Below, piece after piece: positions 16,698-26,138 of a stretch of 64,000 nt of DNA. The position numbers and the translations under genes were made by a program. The notes under the pieces are model-generated. The model worked only from the letters and a program-made list of their open reading frames with translations, did not search any database and had not been told where the DNA came from. Positions within the stretch are counted from its first letter, which is position 1. Each line of letters opens with the position of its first letter. This DNA comes from Paucibacter sp. DJ2R-2 (GTDB lineage Bacteria > Pseudomonadota > Gammaproteobacteria > Burkholderiales > Burkholderiaceae_C), in assembly GCF_025717675.1 (NCBI RefSeq), contig NZ_JAJIRT010000010.1, forward strand, positions 124,001-188,000. The letters run 5' to 3'.

Positions 16698-17230
16698 GTC
16701 AGGAAACCGCAGCGCCGTTTCGTTTCTGCCCGCTGTGCGCGGCAGGGCTGGAGATGCGCAGCGAGTTGGAAGACAGCGGCCCGACCACACGGCTGCGCTG
16801 CAGCGCCTGCAGCTTCACCCACTGGAACAATCCAACGCCGGTGCTGGCCGCGGTGGTGGAGTGCGTGGACCGCGAGGGTCAGGTCTTGCTGGCCCGCAAT
16901 GCCGCCTGGACCGAGCGCTTCTTCGGCCTGATCACCGGCTTCATGGAGGCCGGCGAGTCGCCCGAGGCCGGTGTCAGCCGTGAAGTGCTGGAAGAAACCG
17001 GTTTACGCGTCGAGGGCTTGAGCCTCCTGGGCGTCTGGGACTTCCAGCGCAAGAACCAGCTCATCATTGCCTACCATGTGCGTGTCAGTGGCGAGATCAG
17101 GCTCTCGCCCGAATTGGCCGAGTACAAGCTGATCGCGCCCGAGCGCCTGCGCTGCTGGCGCGGCGGCACGGGCCAGGCCTTGGCGACCTGGGTACGCAGC
17201 AAGGGCCTGGAGCCGCAGTGGATGGACTGA
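16694..17230 (+). CDS. Nudix hydrolase with N-terminal zinc ribbon
   Basis: The 178-residue protein has a zinc ribbon (C12, C15, C36, C39) and a Nudix box from about residue 83, beginning GFMEAGES and ending REVLEETGL. The zinc ribbon resembles the NudC-like NADH pyrophosphatase group, but the protein is shorter, so the substrate is open. It is translationally coupled to cysM. Confidence 0.88.
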   Translation: MSQETAAPFRFCPLCAAGLEMRSELEDSGPTTRLRCSACSFTHWNNPTPVLAAVVECVDREGQVLLARNAAWTERFFGLITGFMEAGESPEAGVSREVLEETGLRVEGLSLLGVWDFQRKNQLIIAYHVRVSGEIRLSPELAEYKLIAPERLRCWRGGTGQALATWVRSKGLEPQWMD

Positions 17231-17319
17231 GTGGCCTGCAACAGGGGGCAAGCCCGGGTGCAGATCTGCGCCTGGGCGAGGCGCTCGCCACCTAAAATGC
17301 AGCGCAAACGAGGATCTCC

Positions 17320-17547
17320 ATGGACGCCCACAAAGAAATCGACACCCGCGGCCTGAACTGCCCCCTGCCCATCCTCAAGGCCAAGAAAGCCCTGGCCGAG
17401 ATGGAGAGCGGCCAGCTGCTCAAAGTGGTGGCCACTGACCCCGGTTCCATGCGTGACTTTCAGGCCTTTGCCCGCCAGACCGGCAATGAGCTGGTGCAGC
17501 AAAGCAGCCAGGGCGAGGAATACATCCACGTGCTCAAGCGTCGCTGA
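17320..17547 (+). CDS. TusA-like sulfurtransferase
   Basis: The 75-residue protein carries the family motif LNCPLPILK, with the sulfur-accepting Cys at position 14. TusA-type proteins relay persulfide sulfur, for example to tRNA 2-thiouridine synthesis. Length and fold order match the family. GAGG precedes the ATG. It follows cysM and Nudix on the same strand, so a sulfur-related neighbourhood is plausible. Confidence 0.9.
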   Translation: MDAHKEIDTRGLNCPLPILKAKKALAEMESGQLLKVVATDPGSMRDFQAFARQTGNELVQQSSQGEEYIHVLKRR

Positions 17548-17576
17548 GCGAGCCGCCGAGGCCAGCGCGCCCGGCC

Positions 17577-18335
17577 TCAGTTGCGAGCGTGGGTCACCCG
17601 GTATTCGCTGACGCCGGGAATCTCCATCACATGGTTGGCGAAGCGGGTCAAAGTTTCGCCGCGGAAGTTGCGCCGGGCGGTGCAGACAAAGCGCCATTCT
17701 TCGCACTGGGCACTGGATTCGATGCTCAGCGAGCCCGGCGCGAAGCGAAAGCCCAGGCGGTCGGCAAACTCGGCCAGCTCGGCCTGCTGAAACAGGCGCC
17801 CGGGCTCGCCGCGCAGCATCACGGCAATGGCCGGGTGTGATGGCAGTTGGCTCTCCAGCTTGGCGCCCCACATCATCAAGCTGGCGCAGAGCAGGGTCAG
17901 CATGATGGCGGCGAAGTAGAAGCCCATGCCGACCAAAATGCCGATCGACGAGGCTGACCACAAGGAGGCGGCCGTGGTCAGGCCGCTGATGTTCATGCCT
18001 TCCCGCATGATCACGCCGGCGCACAGGAAACCGATGCCAGTGACCACGCCCTGGATCACCCGCGTCGGGTCGGAGGAAGGCGGCAGCACCGCGCCGGCCT
18101 GCAGGCCGCCGAACCATTGTTGCGGGTAGGCCAGCAGGATGATGACCGCGGTCGAGGCCATGCAGACCAGGGCATAGGTGCGCATGCCCGCCGCGCGGCC
18201 ATGGTAGGCCCGCTCGTAGCCAAGAACCAGGCCCAGAATCATGGCGCCCAGCAGGTGCAGCAGCATCAGCACATTGGCTTGCCACTGGGTGGCGGTCCAG
18301 TAGCGCAGCAGGTGGTCGAGGTCGAGCAAGCTCAT
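17577..18335 (-). CDS. MgtC/SapB family membrane protein
   Basis: The 252-residue protein has an N-terminal MgtC domain of about five helices, with GLVLGYERAYHGRAAGMRTYALV as the conserved block (key residues E, R and RT). A soluble C-terminal ACT-like region follows. MgtC proteins are linked to Mg limitation and ATP synthase control in some pathogens; a role here is not shown. It is convergent with the TusA-like gene. Confidence 0.85.
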   Translation of the reverse strand: MSLLDLDHLLRYWTATQWQANVLMLLHLLGAMILGLVLGYERAYHGRAAGMRTYALVCMASTAVIILLAYPQQWFGGLQAGAVLPPSSDPTRVIQGVVTGIGFLCAGVIMREGMNISGLTTAASLWSASSIGILVGMGFYFAAIMLTLLCASLMMWGAKLESQLPSHPAIAVMLRGEPGRLFQQAELAEFADRLGFRFAPGSLSIESSAQCEEWRFVCTARRNFRGETLTRFANHVMEIPGVSEYRVTHARN

Positions 18336-18416
18336 CGGCGTTCTCCGCAATCGGTCTCTGAAAAGCCGGACTCCCTCGCGCGATACTAGTCCTGTGTCTA
18401 CGGGCTTCGGCCAAGA

Positions 18417-18440
18417 AAAAAGGTCCCGCAGGACCTTTTT
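18417..18440 (-). terminator. Intrinsic terminator of the FKBP gene
   Basis: Stem GGTCC / GGACC, extended by A/T pairs and with loop CGCA (18427-18430), lies 20 bases past the FKBP stop at 18460. A T-run follows on the minus strand. Confidence 0.75.
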
Positions 18441-18459
18441 GCTAGCAGCGTGGTGTGGC

Positions 18460-19197
18460 TCAGACAGCCAGCAGCTCCACCTGGAACAGCAGGGTGGCAT
18501 TGGGGGGGATCACGCCGCCGGCGCCGCGCGCACCGTAGCCCAGCTCGGCCGGGATCACCAGCATGCGGGTGCCACCGACCTTCATGCCTTGCACACCTTC
18601 GTCCCAGCCGCGAATCACTTCGCCGCCGGCCAGGTGGAAGCGGAACGGATCGCCGCGGTCCTTGCTGGAATCGAATTTCTTGCCCTTGTTGCCGTTCTTG
18701 TAGAGCCAGCCGGTGTAGTGCACGGTGACGCGCTGGCCGGCCTTGGCCTCGGCGCCGTCGCCGACCACGGTGTCCTCGAACTGCAGTCCGCTGGGCAGGC
18801 TGCTCAGCTTCAACTCGATGGCTTCATCACCACCGGCCAGGGCCAGCAGTTCGACTTCAAACATCAGGGTGGCGTTGGGCGGAATCACGCCGCCGGCGCC
18901 GCGTGCGCCATAGCCCAGCTCGGCCGGGATCACCAGCACGCGCGTGCCGCCGATCTTCATGCCTTGCACGCCTTCGTCCCAGCCGCGGATCACCATGCCG
19001 CCGTCCAGTTCGAACTTGAAGGGGTCGCGACGGTCCTTGCTGGAGTCGAACTTGGCGCCCTTGCTCCAGTTGCCGTCGGCGTCCTTGTTGTAGAGCCAGC
19101 CGGTGTAATGGACGGTCACGTCATGGCCGGACTTGGCGACGGCGCCTTCGCCGACCACGGTGTCTTCAAACTGCAGGCCGCTGGGGGTGGTGTTCAT
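18460..19197 (-). CDS. FKBP-type peptidyl-prolyl isomerase with two tandem FKBP domains
   Basis: The 245-residue protein consists of two near-identical FKBP domains (about residues 5-118 and 131-245). Both contain VTVHYTGWLY, VIRGWDEGVQGMK and ELGYGARGAGGVIPPNATL, so both active sites look complete. No signal peptide is seen, so it is probably cytoplasmic. Most bacterial FKBPs of this small type have one such domain. Start ATG 19197 was chosen because the frame upstream runs into non-conserved sequence. Confidence 0.92.
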   Translation of the reverse strand: MNTTPSGLQFEDTVVGEGAVAKSGHDVTVHYTGWLYNKDADGNWSKGAKFDSSKDRRDPFKFELDGGMVIRGWDEGVQGMKIGGTRVLVIPAELGYGARGAGGVIPPNATLMFEVELLALAGGDEAIELKLSSLPSGLQFEDTVVGDGAEAKAGQRVTVHYTGWLYKNGNKGKKFDSSKDRGDPFRFHLAGGEVIRGWDEGVQGMKVGGTRMLVIPAELGYGARGAGGVIPPNATLLFQVELLAV

Positions 19198-19250
19198 GGA
19201 TGGTTCCTTCAAAAAGCGCAAGTCGCCAGAGGGGGACGAAGAGGCCGGCA

Positions 19251-20165
19251 TCATGCCATCAAAAGCCGCCAAGCTTGTACGGCGCTCGCCAGCCACTCGC
19301 CTGTGCTCGTTCCGGGCAAGTCCGGCGGCAGGCTCAGGCTCATGGCGGCGCTGCGCAGGGCCAGGACGGGATCGTCCAGCTGCAGCGCCGCGGCACCGTT
19401 CTGCTTGGACAGCTTCTCGCCATTGGCACCCAGCACCAGAGGCGTGTGCAGATAGCGCGGCGTGGGCAGGCCCAGCAGTTGCTGCAGGCGGATCTGGCGC
19501 GGCGTGTTGTCGGCCAGGTCTTCGCCGCGCACCACATCGCTGATGCCTTGCTCGGCATCATCGACCACCACCGCCAGCTGATAGGCCCAGAGCCCGTCGG
19601 CGCGGCGCAGCACATAGTCGCCCACGGCCAGGGTCAGGTCTTGCGTCTGGGTGCCCAGGCGGCGGTCTTGCCAGGTGATCTGAACATGGCTTTGGTCCCG
19701 CGGCCCGGCGCTGCTGCGCAGGCGCCATGCGCGCGGCGCCCGGCCCTGGGTGCCCGCGCGGCAGGTGCCGGGGTAGACCAGCTCGCCATGGCGTTCGGGT
19801 GCGCCGCCCTGGGCCAGCAGCGCTTCAGCGATCTCTTTGCGTGAGCAGGCGCAGCCATAGGCCCAGCCCAGGGCCTGCAGGCGCTCCAGCGCAGCTTGGT
19901 AGAGGCTGCCGCGTTGCGATTGCCAGAGCGGCGGCGCGTCGGGCAGCAGGCCGCAGCGGGCCAGTTGCTCCAAGATGAGTTGGTCGGCGCCCGGTGGGCA
20001 GCGCGGGCCGTCCACATCCTCGATGCGGATCAGCCAGCGGCCCTTGTGGGCGCGTGCGTCCAGCCAGCTGGCCAGGGCAGCGACCAGGGATCCGGCATGC
20101 AGTGGGCCGGTGGGTGAGGGCGCGAAGCGGCCGGTGTAAGCGGGCCGAGCGAGGCTTGCCGGCAT
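19251..20165 (-). CDS. gluQRS: Glutamyl-Q tRNA(Asp) synthetase
   Basis: The 304-residue protein is a truncated GluRS-like enzyme without an anticodon-binding domain. [14 protein letters not shown] carries the HIGH-like signature, and EKLSKQNGA is the KMSKS-like loop. GluQRS glutamylates queuosine at tRNA-Asp position 34. Its start overlaps the LysR stop by one base (TGATG at 20163-20167). Confidence 0.92.
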   Translation of the reverse strand: MPASLARPAYTGRFAPSPTGPLHAGSLVAALASWLDARAHKGRWLIRIEDVDGPRCPPGADQLILEQLARCGLLPDAPPLWQSQRGSLYQAALERLQALGWAYGCACSRKEIAEALLAQGGAPERHGELVYPGTCRAGTQGRAPRAWRLRSSAGPRDQSHVQITWQDRRLGTQTQDLTLAVGDYVLRRADGLWAYQLAVVVDDAEQGISDVVRGEDLADNTPRQIRLQQLLGLPTPRYLHTPLVLGANGEKLSKQNGAAALQLDDPVLALRSAAMSLSLPPDLPGTSTGEWLASAVQAWRLLMA

Positions 20166-21133
20166 CAGAGCAGCAGCCCCTCGTGCTGTTCCAGCAGGGC
20201 GCGTCGGGTGGCCGGGCTCTGCAACTGGCTCAACCACCAGGCCAGGGCGCGCGCCGGCGGCTGGCCGTTGTCGCGCCAAGCGTAGTGCATGGGCACGATA
20301 CGCGGCTCTTGGTCGGTCGGCTTGTGCACCAGGCGGCCGGCTTCCAGCTGTCGGCGCACCATGGGTGTCGGCAGGGAGCCGCAGCCCAGACCGCGCATCA
20401 TTGCTTCCAGCTTGGCCGCCATCGTGGGCATGGTCAGCACCTCCTGGCCCGGCTGCACGCCGACCGTGCGCGGCGCCAGGCTGCGTGCGGTGTCGGCCAC
20501 GGCGATGATGCGGTGCTCGGCGATTTGCGCCGTGGTCAGCGGCGCAGTCGCCGAAGCCAGGGCATGGTGGGGGGCGACGCAGAGAATCATCTCCATTTGC
20601 CCCAGCAACTCGCACTTGAATCCGGCGCTGGGCGGTTGGGTCGAGGTGCCGATGGCCAGGTCCGCCTGGCCCGACATCAGTGCCTCCCAGGTGCCCACCA
20701 TCACTTCCACTCGCAGCTTGAGCCGCGTCGGCGGCGCCTGGCCGGCGTCGTCGCGCAGCTGGTAGAAGGCCTCCATCAGGTCGAAGATGGCGCGGCGGGC
20801 GATGGCATCGTCGATGGCTATCGTCAGCTCGCTTTCCCAGCCGGTGGCAATGCGACGCACCCGGTTGGCCACGGCGTCCATTTCCTGCAGGAGGCGCCGG
20901 CCTTCGAGCAGCAGCTCTTGGCCGGCGGCGGTCAGCTCGGCCTGGCGGCTGCGGCGGTCGAAGAGCAGCACATCGAGTGCCTCTTCGAGCTGGCGCACGC
21001 TGTAGGTCAGGGCCGAGGGCACGCGGCCCATCTCTCGGGCTGCGGCGGCGAAGCTGCCGGTGCGGGCGATGGTATCCATCATGGACAGGGCCTCGGGGGT
21101 CAGGGCGCGGCGCTTGTCGAGGTGTTGAGGCAT
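20165..21133 (-). CDS. LysR family transcriptional regulator
   Basis: The 322-residue protein has an N-terminal winged helix (about residues 10-70; [26 protein letters not shown]) and a periplasmic-binding-like effector domain. It is divergent from a pirin gene, a common LysR-target pair in Proteobacteria, so it probably regulates that gene. The ligand is unknown. Confidence 0.9.
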   Translation of the reverse strand: MPQHLDKRRALTPEALSMMDTIARTGSFAAAAREMGRVPSALTYSVRQLEEALDVLLFDRRSRQAELTAAGQELLLEGRRLLQEMDAVANRVRRIATGWESELTIAIDDAIARRAIFDLMEAFYQLRDDAGQAPPTRLKLRVEVMVGTWEALMSGQADLAIGTSTQPPSAGFKCELLGQMEMILCVAPHHALASATAPLTTAQIAEHRIIAVADTARSLAPRTVGVQPGQEVLTMPTMAAKLEAMMRGLGCGSLPTPMVRRQLEAGRLVHKPTDQEPRIVPMHYAWRDNGQPPARALAWWLSQLQSPATRRALLEQHEGLLL

Positions 21134-21162
21134 GGCTTCATCTTATTTGAATGATGGCTTCA
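21132..21162. promoter_or_regulatory. Direct repeats in the LysR-pirin gap
   Basis: ATGGCTTCA occurs at 21132-21140 and 21154-21162, two helical turns apart (22 bp). CATC/GATG arms lie between them. The first copy overlaps the LysR start codon. Regulator binding here is inferred. Confidence 0.4.
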
Positions 21163-21244
21163 AGCGGCCAGCGCCAAGCCCGAGGTCAAGGCTTCTACAG
21201 TTCATCCATGCCGCGCCGATGGCGCGCTCACACAGGAGATGGAC

Positions 21245-21970
21245 ATGCTGGAACTGATCAAATCGTCTGAACGTGGCTTTGCCGATCACGGCTGGCTGAA
21301 GTCTTTCCACAGCTTCTCTTTCGCCGATTACCACGACCCGCGCCGCATGGGCTTTGGCGATCTGCGCGTGATCAACGAGGACCGCATTGCGGCCGGCACC
21401 GGCTTCGGTACCCACGGTCACCGCGACATGGAAATCATCAGCTATGTGCTGGAGGGCGAGCTGGCTCACCAGGACAGCATGGGCAATGGCGCGGCCGGTG
21501 GCGGCGGCCATGACGGCGTGATCCGCCCCGGCGATGTGCAGCGCATGAGCGCCGGCAGCGGCGTGCGCCACAGCGAGTTCAACCATGCCGAGGGTCAGAC
21601 CACGCATTTCCTGCAGATCTGGATCCAGCCCAATCAGCGTGGCGTGCAGCCGAGTTACGAGCAGCGGCATTTTGCGTCTGAAGAAAAGCGTGGTCGCCTG
21701 CGTCTGGTGGCCTCGGGCGAAGCCGGCGCGGATGCGGTTTACATCCATGCCGATGCCAAGCTCTACGCGGGCCTGTTTGACGGTGCCGAGCAGTCGGAAC
21801 TGCCGCTGGCGGCCGGACGAATTGCCTATGTGCACCTGGTGCGCGGCAGCTTGGTGGTCAACGGACAGGCCCTGCAAGGCGGCGATGCCCTGCAGCTGCG
21901 CGGTGAAAGTGCCGTGCGACTGGAGGCTGGACAGGATGCCGAGTTGCTGGTGTTTGATCTGATCGCCTGA
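21245..21970 (+). CDS. Pirin family protein
   Basis: The bicupin protein has 241 residues from ATG 21245. The conserved opening GFADHGWLKSFHSFSFADYHDP and the metal-ligand region THGHRDMEIISYVLEGEL are intact. Many bacterial pirins have quercetin dioxygenase or regulatory activity; which applies here is unknown. AGGAG at about 21234 fits ATG 21245 better than the ATG at 21239. A divergent LysR gene probably controls it. Confidence 0.92.
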   Translation: MLELIKSSERGFADHGWLKSFHSFSFADYHDPRRMGFGDLRVINEDRIAAGTGFGTHGHRDMEIISYVLEGELAHQDSMGNGAAGGGGHDGVIRPGDVQRMSAGSGVRHSEFNHAEGQTTHFLQIWIQPNQRGVQPSYEQRHFASEEKRGRLRLVASGEAGADAVYIHADAKLYAGLFDGAEQSELPLAAGRIAYVHLVRGSLVVNGQALQGGDALQLRGESAVRLEAGQDAELLVFDLIA

Positions 21971-22016
21971 GCATTTCCTGCGATCGGGCGGAGCCACTAG
22001 CTCTACAGTTGAGACC

Positions 22017-22742
22017 ATGACAAGTCTGTTTTCGGCCCTCTCTTTGCTGCCACTGTTGGACTGGGCGGCGCTGCTGCTGTTTTTTGGCGCCTGGCTTGGC
22101 TACGCGGTGTTCGCCCGGCGCCAGTCTCAGTTCAGCGGCTCCTTGCTGGCCGCCACCAACCGCGAGCGCACGCGCTGGATGATGCAGGTCACCTACCGCG
22201 AGGTGCGGGTGATCGATGGGGTGGTGGTGCAGAACCTGTCCACCAGCCCGTCTTTCTTTGCCTCGACCACCATCCTGATCATCGGTGGCTTGCTGGCTGT
22301 GCTGGGCGCGGGCGACAAGGCCACTGAGCTGGTTCGCGATCTGCCCTTTGCCGCCCGCACTTCGAACCTGGTGTTCGAGATGAAGCTGGTGCTGCTGACG
22401 GCGATTTTTGTCTACGCTTTCTTCCGCTTCACCTGGAGCATGCGTCAGTACACTTTTGGCGCCTTGCTGGTGGGCTCGGCGCCGGCCGCCGAGCAGTTCG
22501 AGAGCGGCGAGCTCTCGCGTGAAGCCTTTGCCAAGCGCGCCGGCCGCGTCATGGGCCTGGCGGCCGAAACCTTCAACGACGGTCTGCGCGCCTACTACCT
22601 GAGCTTCGCCGCCATCGCCTGGTTCTTCTCGCCGCTGGCCTTGATGGGTTCGACGCTGGGCGTGATCTATGTGCTTTACCAGCGCGAGTTCCACTCGGAC
22701 GTGCTGGAAGTCCTGCGCGATGAGCAGGTGCCGGGCGAATGA
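22017..22742 (+). CDS. DUF599 family membrane protein
   Basis: The 241-residue protein has about four membrane helices (near residues 12-30, 80-100, 120-140 and 200-220). The conserved region NRERTRWMMQVTYREVRVIDGV belongs to DUF599. Its function is not known. It lies 46 bases after the pirin gene and may be cotranscribed. It converges with the amino acid ABC ATPase gene, 19 bases apart. Confidence 0.8.
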   Translation: MTSLFSALSLLPLLDWAALLLFFGAWLGYAVFARRQSQFSGSLLAATNRERTRWMMQVTYREVRVIDGVVVQNLSTSPSFFASTTILIIGGLLAVLGAGDKATELVRDLPFAARTSNLVFEMKLVLLTAIFVYAFFRFTWSMRQYTFGALLVGSAPAAEQFESGELSREAFAKRAGRVMGLAAETFNDGLRAYYLSFAAIAWFFSPLALMGSTLGVIYVLYQREFHSDVLEVLRDEQVPGE

Positions 22743-22761
22743 GCGCCCCGGGCTTACCGAC

Positions 22762-23550
22762 TTACTTCAAGCCGCCGCTGAGGAACTGCTGCAGGCGGGG
22801 GCTGTTGGGCTTGCTCAGCACCTCGCGCGGATGGCCTTCTTCCTCGACCTTGCCCTGGTGCAGGAACAAGGTGTAGTTGGACACCTCGCGGGCAAAACCC
22901 ATCTCGTGGGTGACGACGATCATGGTGCGCCCTTCGGCCGCCAGGTCGCGCATGACCTTGAGCACCTCGCCGACCAGCTCCGGATCCAAGGCCGAGGTGG
23001 GCTCGTCAAACAGCATCACCTCGGGCTCGACCGCCAAGGCGCGGGCGATGGCCACGCGTTGCTGCTCGCCGCCCGAGAGCTGGGCCGGGTAGACATCCTT
23101 GCGGTGCGAGACACCGACGCGGGCCAGCAAGGCCTCGGCCTTGGCAATCGCTTCGGCCTTGGGCACGCCCAGCACATGGACGGGTGCTTCGATCACGTTT
23201 TCCAGCACCGTGCGGTGGGCCCAGAGGTTGAAGTTCTGGAACACCATGGCCAGGCGGGCGCGCCAGAGCTGCAGCTGCTTGGCATCCGCCGCCTTGAGGC
23301 TGCCGTCGCGGTCGCGCACCAGCTTGAGCTCTTCACCGCGCAGGGACAGGCGGCCCTCATAGGGTTGTTCCAGCAGGTTCAGGCAACGCAGAAAGGTGCT
23401 CTTGCCGGACCCGGAGGACCCAATCAGGGTGATCACATCGCCCTTCTTGGCGGACAGGGACACGCCCTTCAGCACCTCGCGTTCGCCGTAGCGCTTGTGC
23501 AGGTTCTCGACGATCAGGCTGGCGGGCTGGGTTTCTGGCACGGTGGACAT
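22762..23550 (-). CDS. Polar amino acid ABC transporter ATP-binding protein (HisP/AotP-like)
   Basis: The 262-residue ATPase has Walker A GSSGSGKST, a Q-loop in VFQNFNLWAH, signature LSGGEQQ and Walker B VMLFDEPTSALDPE. HisP-type ATPases energise uptake of basic amino acids. It is the last gene of a five-gene unit in the order binding protein, two permeases, M14-like peptidase, ATPase, as in the Pseudomonas aotJQMOP arginine/ornithine system. The substrate assignment rests on that synteny. Confidence 0.93.
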   Translation of the reverse strand: MSTVPETQPASLIVENLHKRYGEREVLKGVSLSAKKGDVITLIGSSGSGKSTFLRCLNLLEQPYEGRLSLRGEELKLVRDRDGSLKAADAKQLQLWRARLAMVFQNFNLWAHRTVLENVIEAPVHVLGVPKAEAIAKAEALLARVGVSHRKDVYPAQLSGGEQQRVAIARALAVEPEVMLFDEPTSALDPELVGEVLKVMRDLAAEGRTMIVVTHEMGFAREVSNYTLFLHQGKVEEEGHPREVLSKPNSPRLQQFLSGGLK

Positions 23551-23584
23551 CTCGGACAGCTTCTTGGTTTTCTTATCTTCGAAC

Positions 23585-24712
23585 TCAGGCGCCCAGCAGC
23601 TTGCCGGTGCGCAAGGCTTGCAGGCCGGCCACTTTGCCGACCTTCATACCGGCCGGTGCGAAGCGCACAAAGTCGCGCGCGAAGAACAGGCCGTCGACAG
23701 GGCTCTTGAGCTCGGTCACGGCATTGCTGATCGGGTCGATCACATGGGCCAGCACATCGCCAGCCGCCACGGTCTCGCCGGGCTGGCGCAGGAAGGTCAG
23801 CACGCCGGCCACCGGCGCCTTGATCGGCATGCAACCGGCCAGTGGGCGGGCGTCGCCGACGGCCTCGGGCAGGGCCGGCGCCTCACCGCTGATGAGGCCG
23901 CGGTAGATCAGGAAGTCGATGATGTTCTGGGCATCGGCCTCGGCCAGCGCGTGTTCGACATCGGCAGCGCCGCGCAACTCGACCGTCACGGACATGCAGG
24001 CCTGCTGGATCGGGAACTTGCCTTCGAAGCGTTTGGCCCATTTCCACCAGGTCTGCGAGCAGGCTTCGTCAAACGGCGAGTCGCCGCTTTCCTGGGCCAG
24101 CAGGGTGACGCGCGAGCCGATGAAACGAGCCAGCACCTCGCACTCGGGCCAGCAGGGCGTCTCGGTGTAGAGGTGCATCACGGCTTGGGCATCGCAGTGC
24201 AGGTCGAGCACGATGTCGGCATCGCAGCTCAGGCTCATCAGGGTGCGACGCAGGGCTTGCAGCTCCGTGTCCACTGGGGCGGCGGCCACGGCCTTCTTCA
24301 GCTCGCGACGCAGCACGCGGGTGTTGTGGTCGGCGTCCTGGTTCAGCTCGCCTTCCGCGGCCAGGGCCGAGGCCTCGATCTGGTCGGGATAGTGGCGGTT
24401 GAAGTTCTCACCCGTCGTGGTCTCGAAGCGGCCCATATGCATGTACAGCATCTGCTGCGACAAGCCGATGGGGTTGGCCATGGGCACCAGGATCACTTCG
24501 CCCGTGATGCGGCCGGCGGCTTGCAGCGCATCGAGCTTCTTACGCAGGTGGTGGGCCACCAGCATGCCGGGCAACTCATCCGCGTGCAGCGAGGCCTGGA
24601 TGTAGGCCTTCTGGCCGATGCGATCGCCGGCCGGCTGGCCGTAGTGCAGCGAGATCAGTTCGCGCTGGGTGCCCGGGGCCGGGGAAATCAAGGGGTGGGT
24701 CTGGATCTGCAT
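23585..24712 (-). CDS. Succinylglutamate desuccinylase/aspartoacylase family protein (AotO-like)
   Basis: The 375-residue M14-like zinc enzyme has zinc ligands in ASLHADELPG (H and E) and a distal His in DLHCDAQAVMHLYTE. The last about 90 residues (KAPVAGVLTFLRQPGETVAAGDVL) resemble a biotinyl/lipoyl-like beta-barrel, though no lysine-in-MKM site is visible. Genes of this family sit inside aot-type arginine/ornithine transporter operons. The reaction is unproven, perhaps deacylation of imported N-acyl amino acids (inference). Confidence 0.87.
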   Translation of the reverse strand: MQIQTHPLISPAPGTQRELISLHYGQPAGDRIGQKAYIQASLHADELPGMLVAHHLRKKLDALQAAGRITGEVILVPMANPIGLSQQMLYMHMGRFETTTGENFNRHYPDQIEASALAAEGELNQDADHNTRVLRRELKKAVAAAPVDTELQALRRTLMSLSCDADIVLDLHCDAQAVMHLYTETPCWPECEVLARFIGSRVTLLAQESGDSPFDEACSQTWWKWAKRFEGKFPIQQACMSVTVELRGAADVEHALAEADAQNIIDFLIYRGLISGEAPALPEAVGDARPLAGCMPIKAPVAGVLTFLRQPGETVAAGDVLAHVIDPISNAVTELKSPVDGLFFARDFVRFAPAGMKVGKVAGLQALRTGKLLGA

Positions 24713-24737
24713 GGGAGGACAGTGTCGGGTTCGGGTT

Positions 24738-25424
24738 TCAGCGCGGCATCAAGGGCTTGAGCCAGCGTGCCTCGGCCTTGTGGAACAGGGCCACCAGGCT
24801 CAGGGTCATCAGGAAGTAGAAGACCGCGGCGGTGATGAAGGCCTCGAAGGGGATGTAGTAGGTCGAGTTGACCTGACGGGCCGCGCCGGTCAGGTCCATG
24901 ATGGTGACGATGCTGGCCAGCGAGGTGCCGTGCAGCATGAAGATCGCTTCATTGCTGTAGGCCGGCAGGGAGCGGCGCAGGGCCGAGGGCAGGACGATGC
25001 GGCGGAACATCACCCAGCGGCTCATGCCCAGGGACTTGGCGGCTTCGATTTCACCGGCGGGCAGGGCGCGGATGCTGCCTGCGATGATTTCGGTGGTGTA
25101 AGCGCCGGTGTTGAGCACAAAGCTCAGGCAAGCGCAGAACCAGGCCGAGCTCAGCCAGGGCCAGGCAAAGCTCTCGCGCACGGCCTCGAACTGAGCCAGG
25201 CCGTAATAGATCAGGAACAGCTGCACCAGCATGGGGGTGCCGCGGAATACATAGGTGTAGACCCAGATCACACGCGAGATCCAGCTGCCGCGCAGGCTGC
25301 GCAGCACGCCCAGGGGCACGGCGATCAGCAGGCCCAGCAGCAGTGAAATCACCAGCAGCTCAAAGGTGGCCAGGGCACCGCTCAAATACAGCGGCAGGTT
25401 TTCTTGAATCGCTTCCAGGTTCAC
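24738..25424 (-). CDS. Polar amino acid ABC transporter permease (HisM/AotM-like)
   Basis: The 228-residue permease has about five helices and the EAA loop near GEIEAAKSLGMSRWVMFRRIVLPSALR, where it contacts the ATPase. The GTG start overlaps the other permease stop (GTGA at 25421-25424). It pairs with the gene at 25421-26113 to form the membrane channel. Confidence 0.92.
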   Translation of the reverse strand: MNLEAIQENLPLYLSGALATFELLVISLLLGLLIAVPLGVLRSLRGSWISRVIWVYTYVFRGTPMLVQLFLIYYGLAQFEAVRESFAWPWLSSAWFCACLSFVLNTGAYTTEIIAGSIRALPAGEIEAAKSLGMSRWVMFRRIVLPSALRRSLPAYSNEAIFMLHGTSLASIVTIMDLTGAARQVNSTYYIPFEAFITAAVFYFLMTLSLVALFHKAEARWLKPLMPR

Positions 25425-26113
25425 AGCGTCCCCTTGCGCACACCGATGGAGAAGCGCTTTTCCAGCCAGTTGAAGATCAGCTCCGACACGCTGGTGAAAC
25501 TCAGGTAGATCAGGGCCACGGCCAGGTAGAAGACGAAGGGCTCGCGGGTCGAGCCGGCGGCTTGCTGGCCGCGCGTCATCAGGTCGGACAGGCCGATCAC
25601 CGAGACGATGGCGGTGCTCTTGATCAGCACCAGCCAGTTGTTGGACAGGCCCGGCAGGGCATGGCGGAACATCTGCGGCAGGGTGATGCGCCAGGCGATT
25701 TGCCAGCCGCTCAGGCCGAAGGCCAGGCCGGCCTCGCGCTGCCCTGGCGGCACGGCCAGGAAGGCGCCGCGGAAGGCCTCGGTCAGGTAGGCACCGAAGA
25801 TGAAGCCGATGGTCAGCACCCCGGCGACATAGGGGTTGATGTCGATGTATTCCTCATGGCCCAGCCTGAGGGCGATCTCGTTCACCGCCACTTGGCCGCC
25901 ATAGAAGATCAGCAGCATCAGTACCAGATCGGGCACGCCGCGGATCAGCGTGGTGTAGAGATAGGCCAGACCGCGTGCAAAGCGCAACTTGGAGAGCTTG
26001 GCGATGGCGCCGAGCAAACCCAGGGCCATGGCCATCGCCAAAGAGGCCAGGGCCACGCTCAGCGTGACCCCGGCTCCCTCCAGCAGGCTGTTCAGAAAGC
26101 CATGCAGGAACAT
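25421..26113 (-). CDS. Polar amino acid ABC transporter permease (HisQ/AotQ-like)
   Basis: The 230-residue permease has a His/Glu/Gln/Arg-type helical pattern and an EAA loop at about AGLAFGLSGWQIAWRITLPQMFRHALP. It lies 25 bases after the binding-protein gene. It forms the channel with the second permease. Confidence 0.92.
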   Translation of the reverse strand: MFLHGFLNSLLEGAGVTLSVALASLAMAMALGLLGAIAKLSKLRFARGLAYLYTTLIRGVPDLVLMLLIFYGGQVAVNEIALRLGHEEYIDINPYVAGVLTIGFIFGAYLTEAFRGAFLAVPPGQREAGLAFGLSGWQIAWRITLPQMFRHALPGLSNNWLVLIKSTAIVSVIGLSDLMTRGQQAAGSTREPFVFYLAVALIYLSFTSVSELIFNWLEKRFSIGVRKGTL

Positions 26114-26138
26114 CGAAAACGTCGCTTTTACTTCTGAC

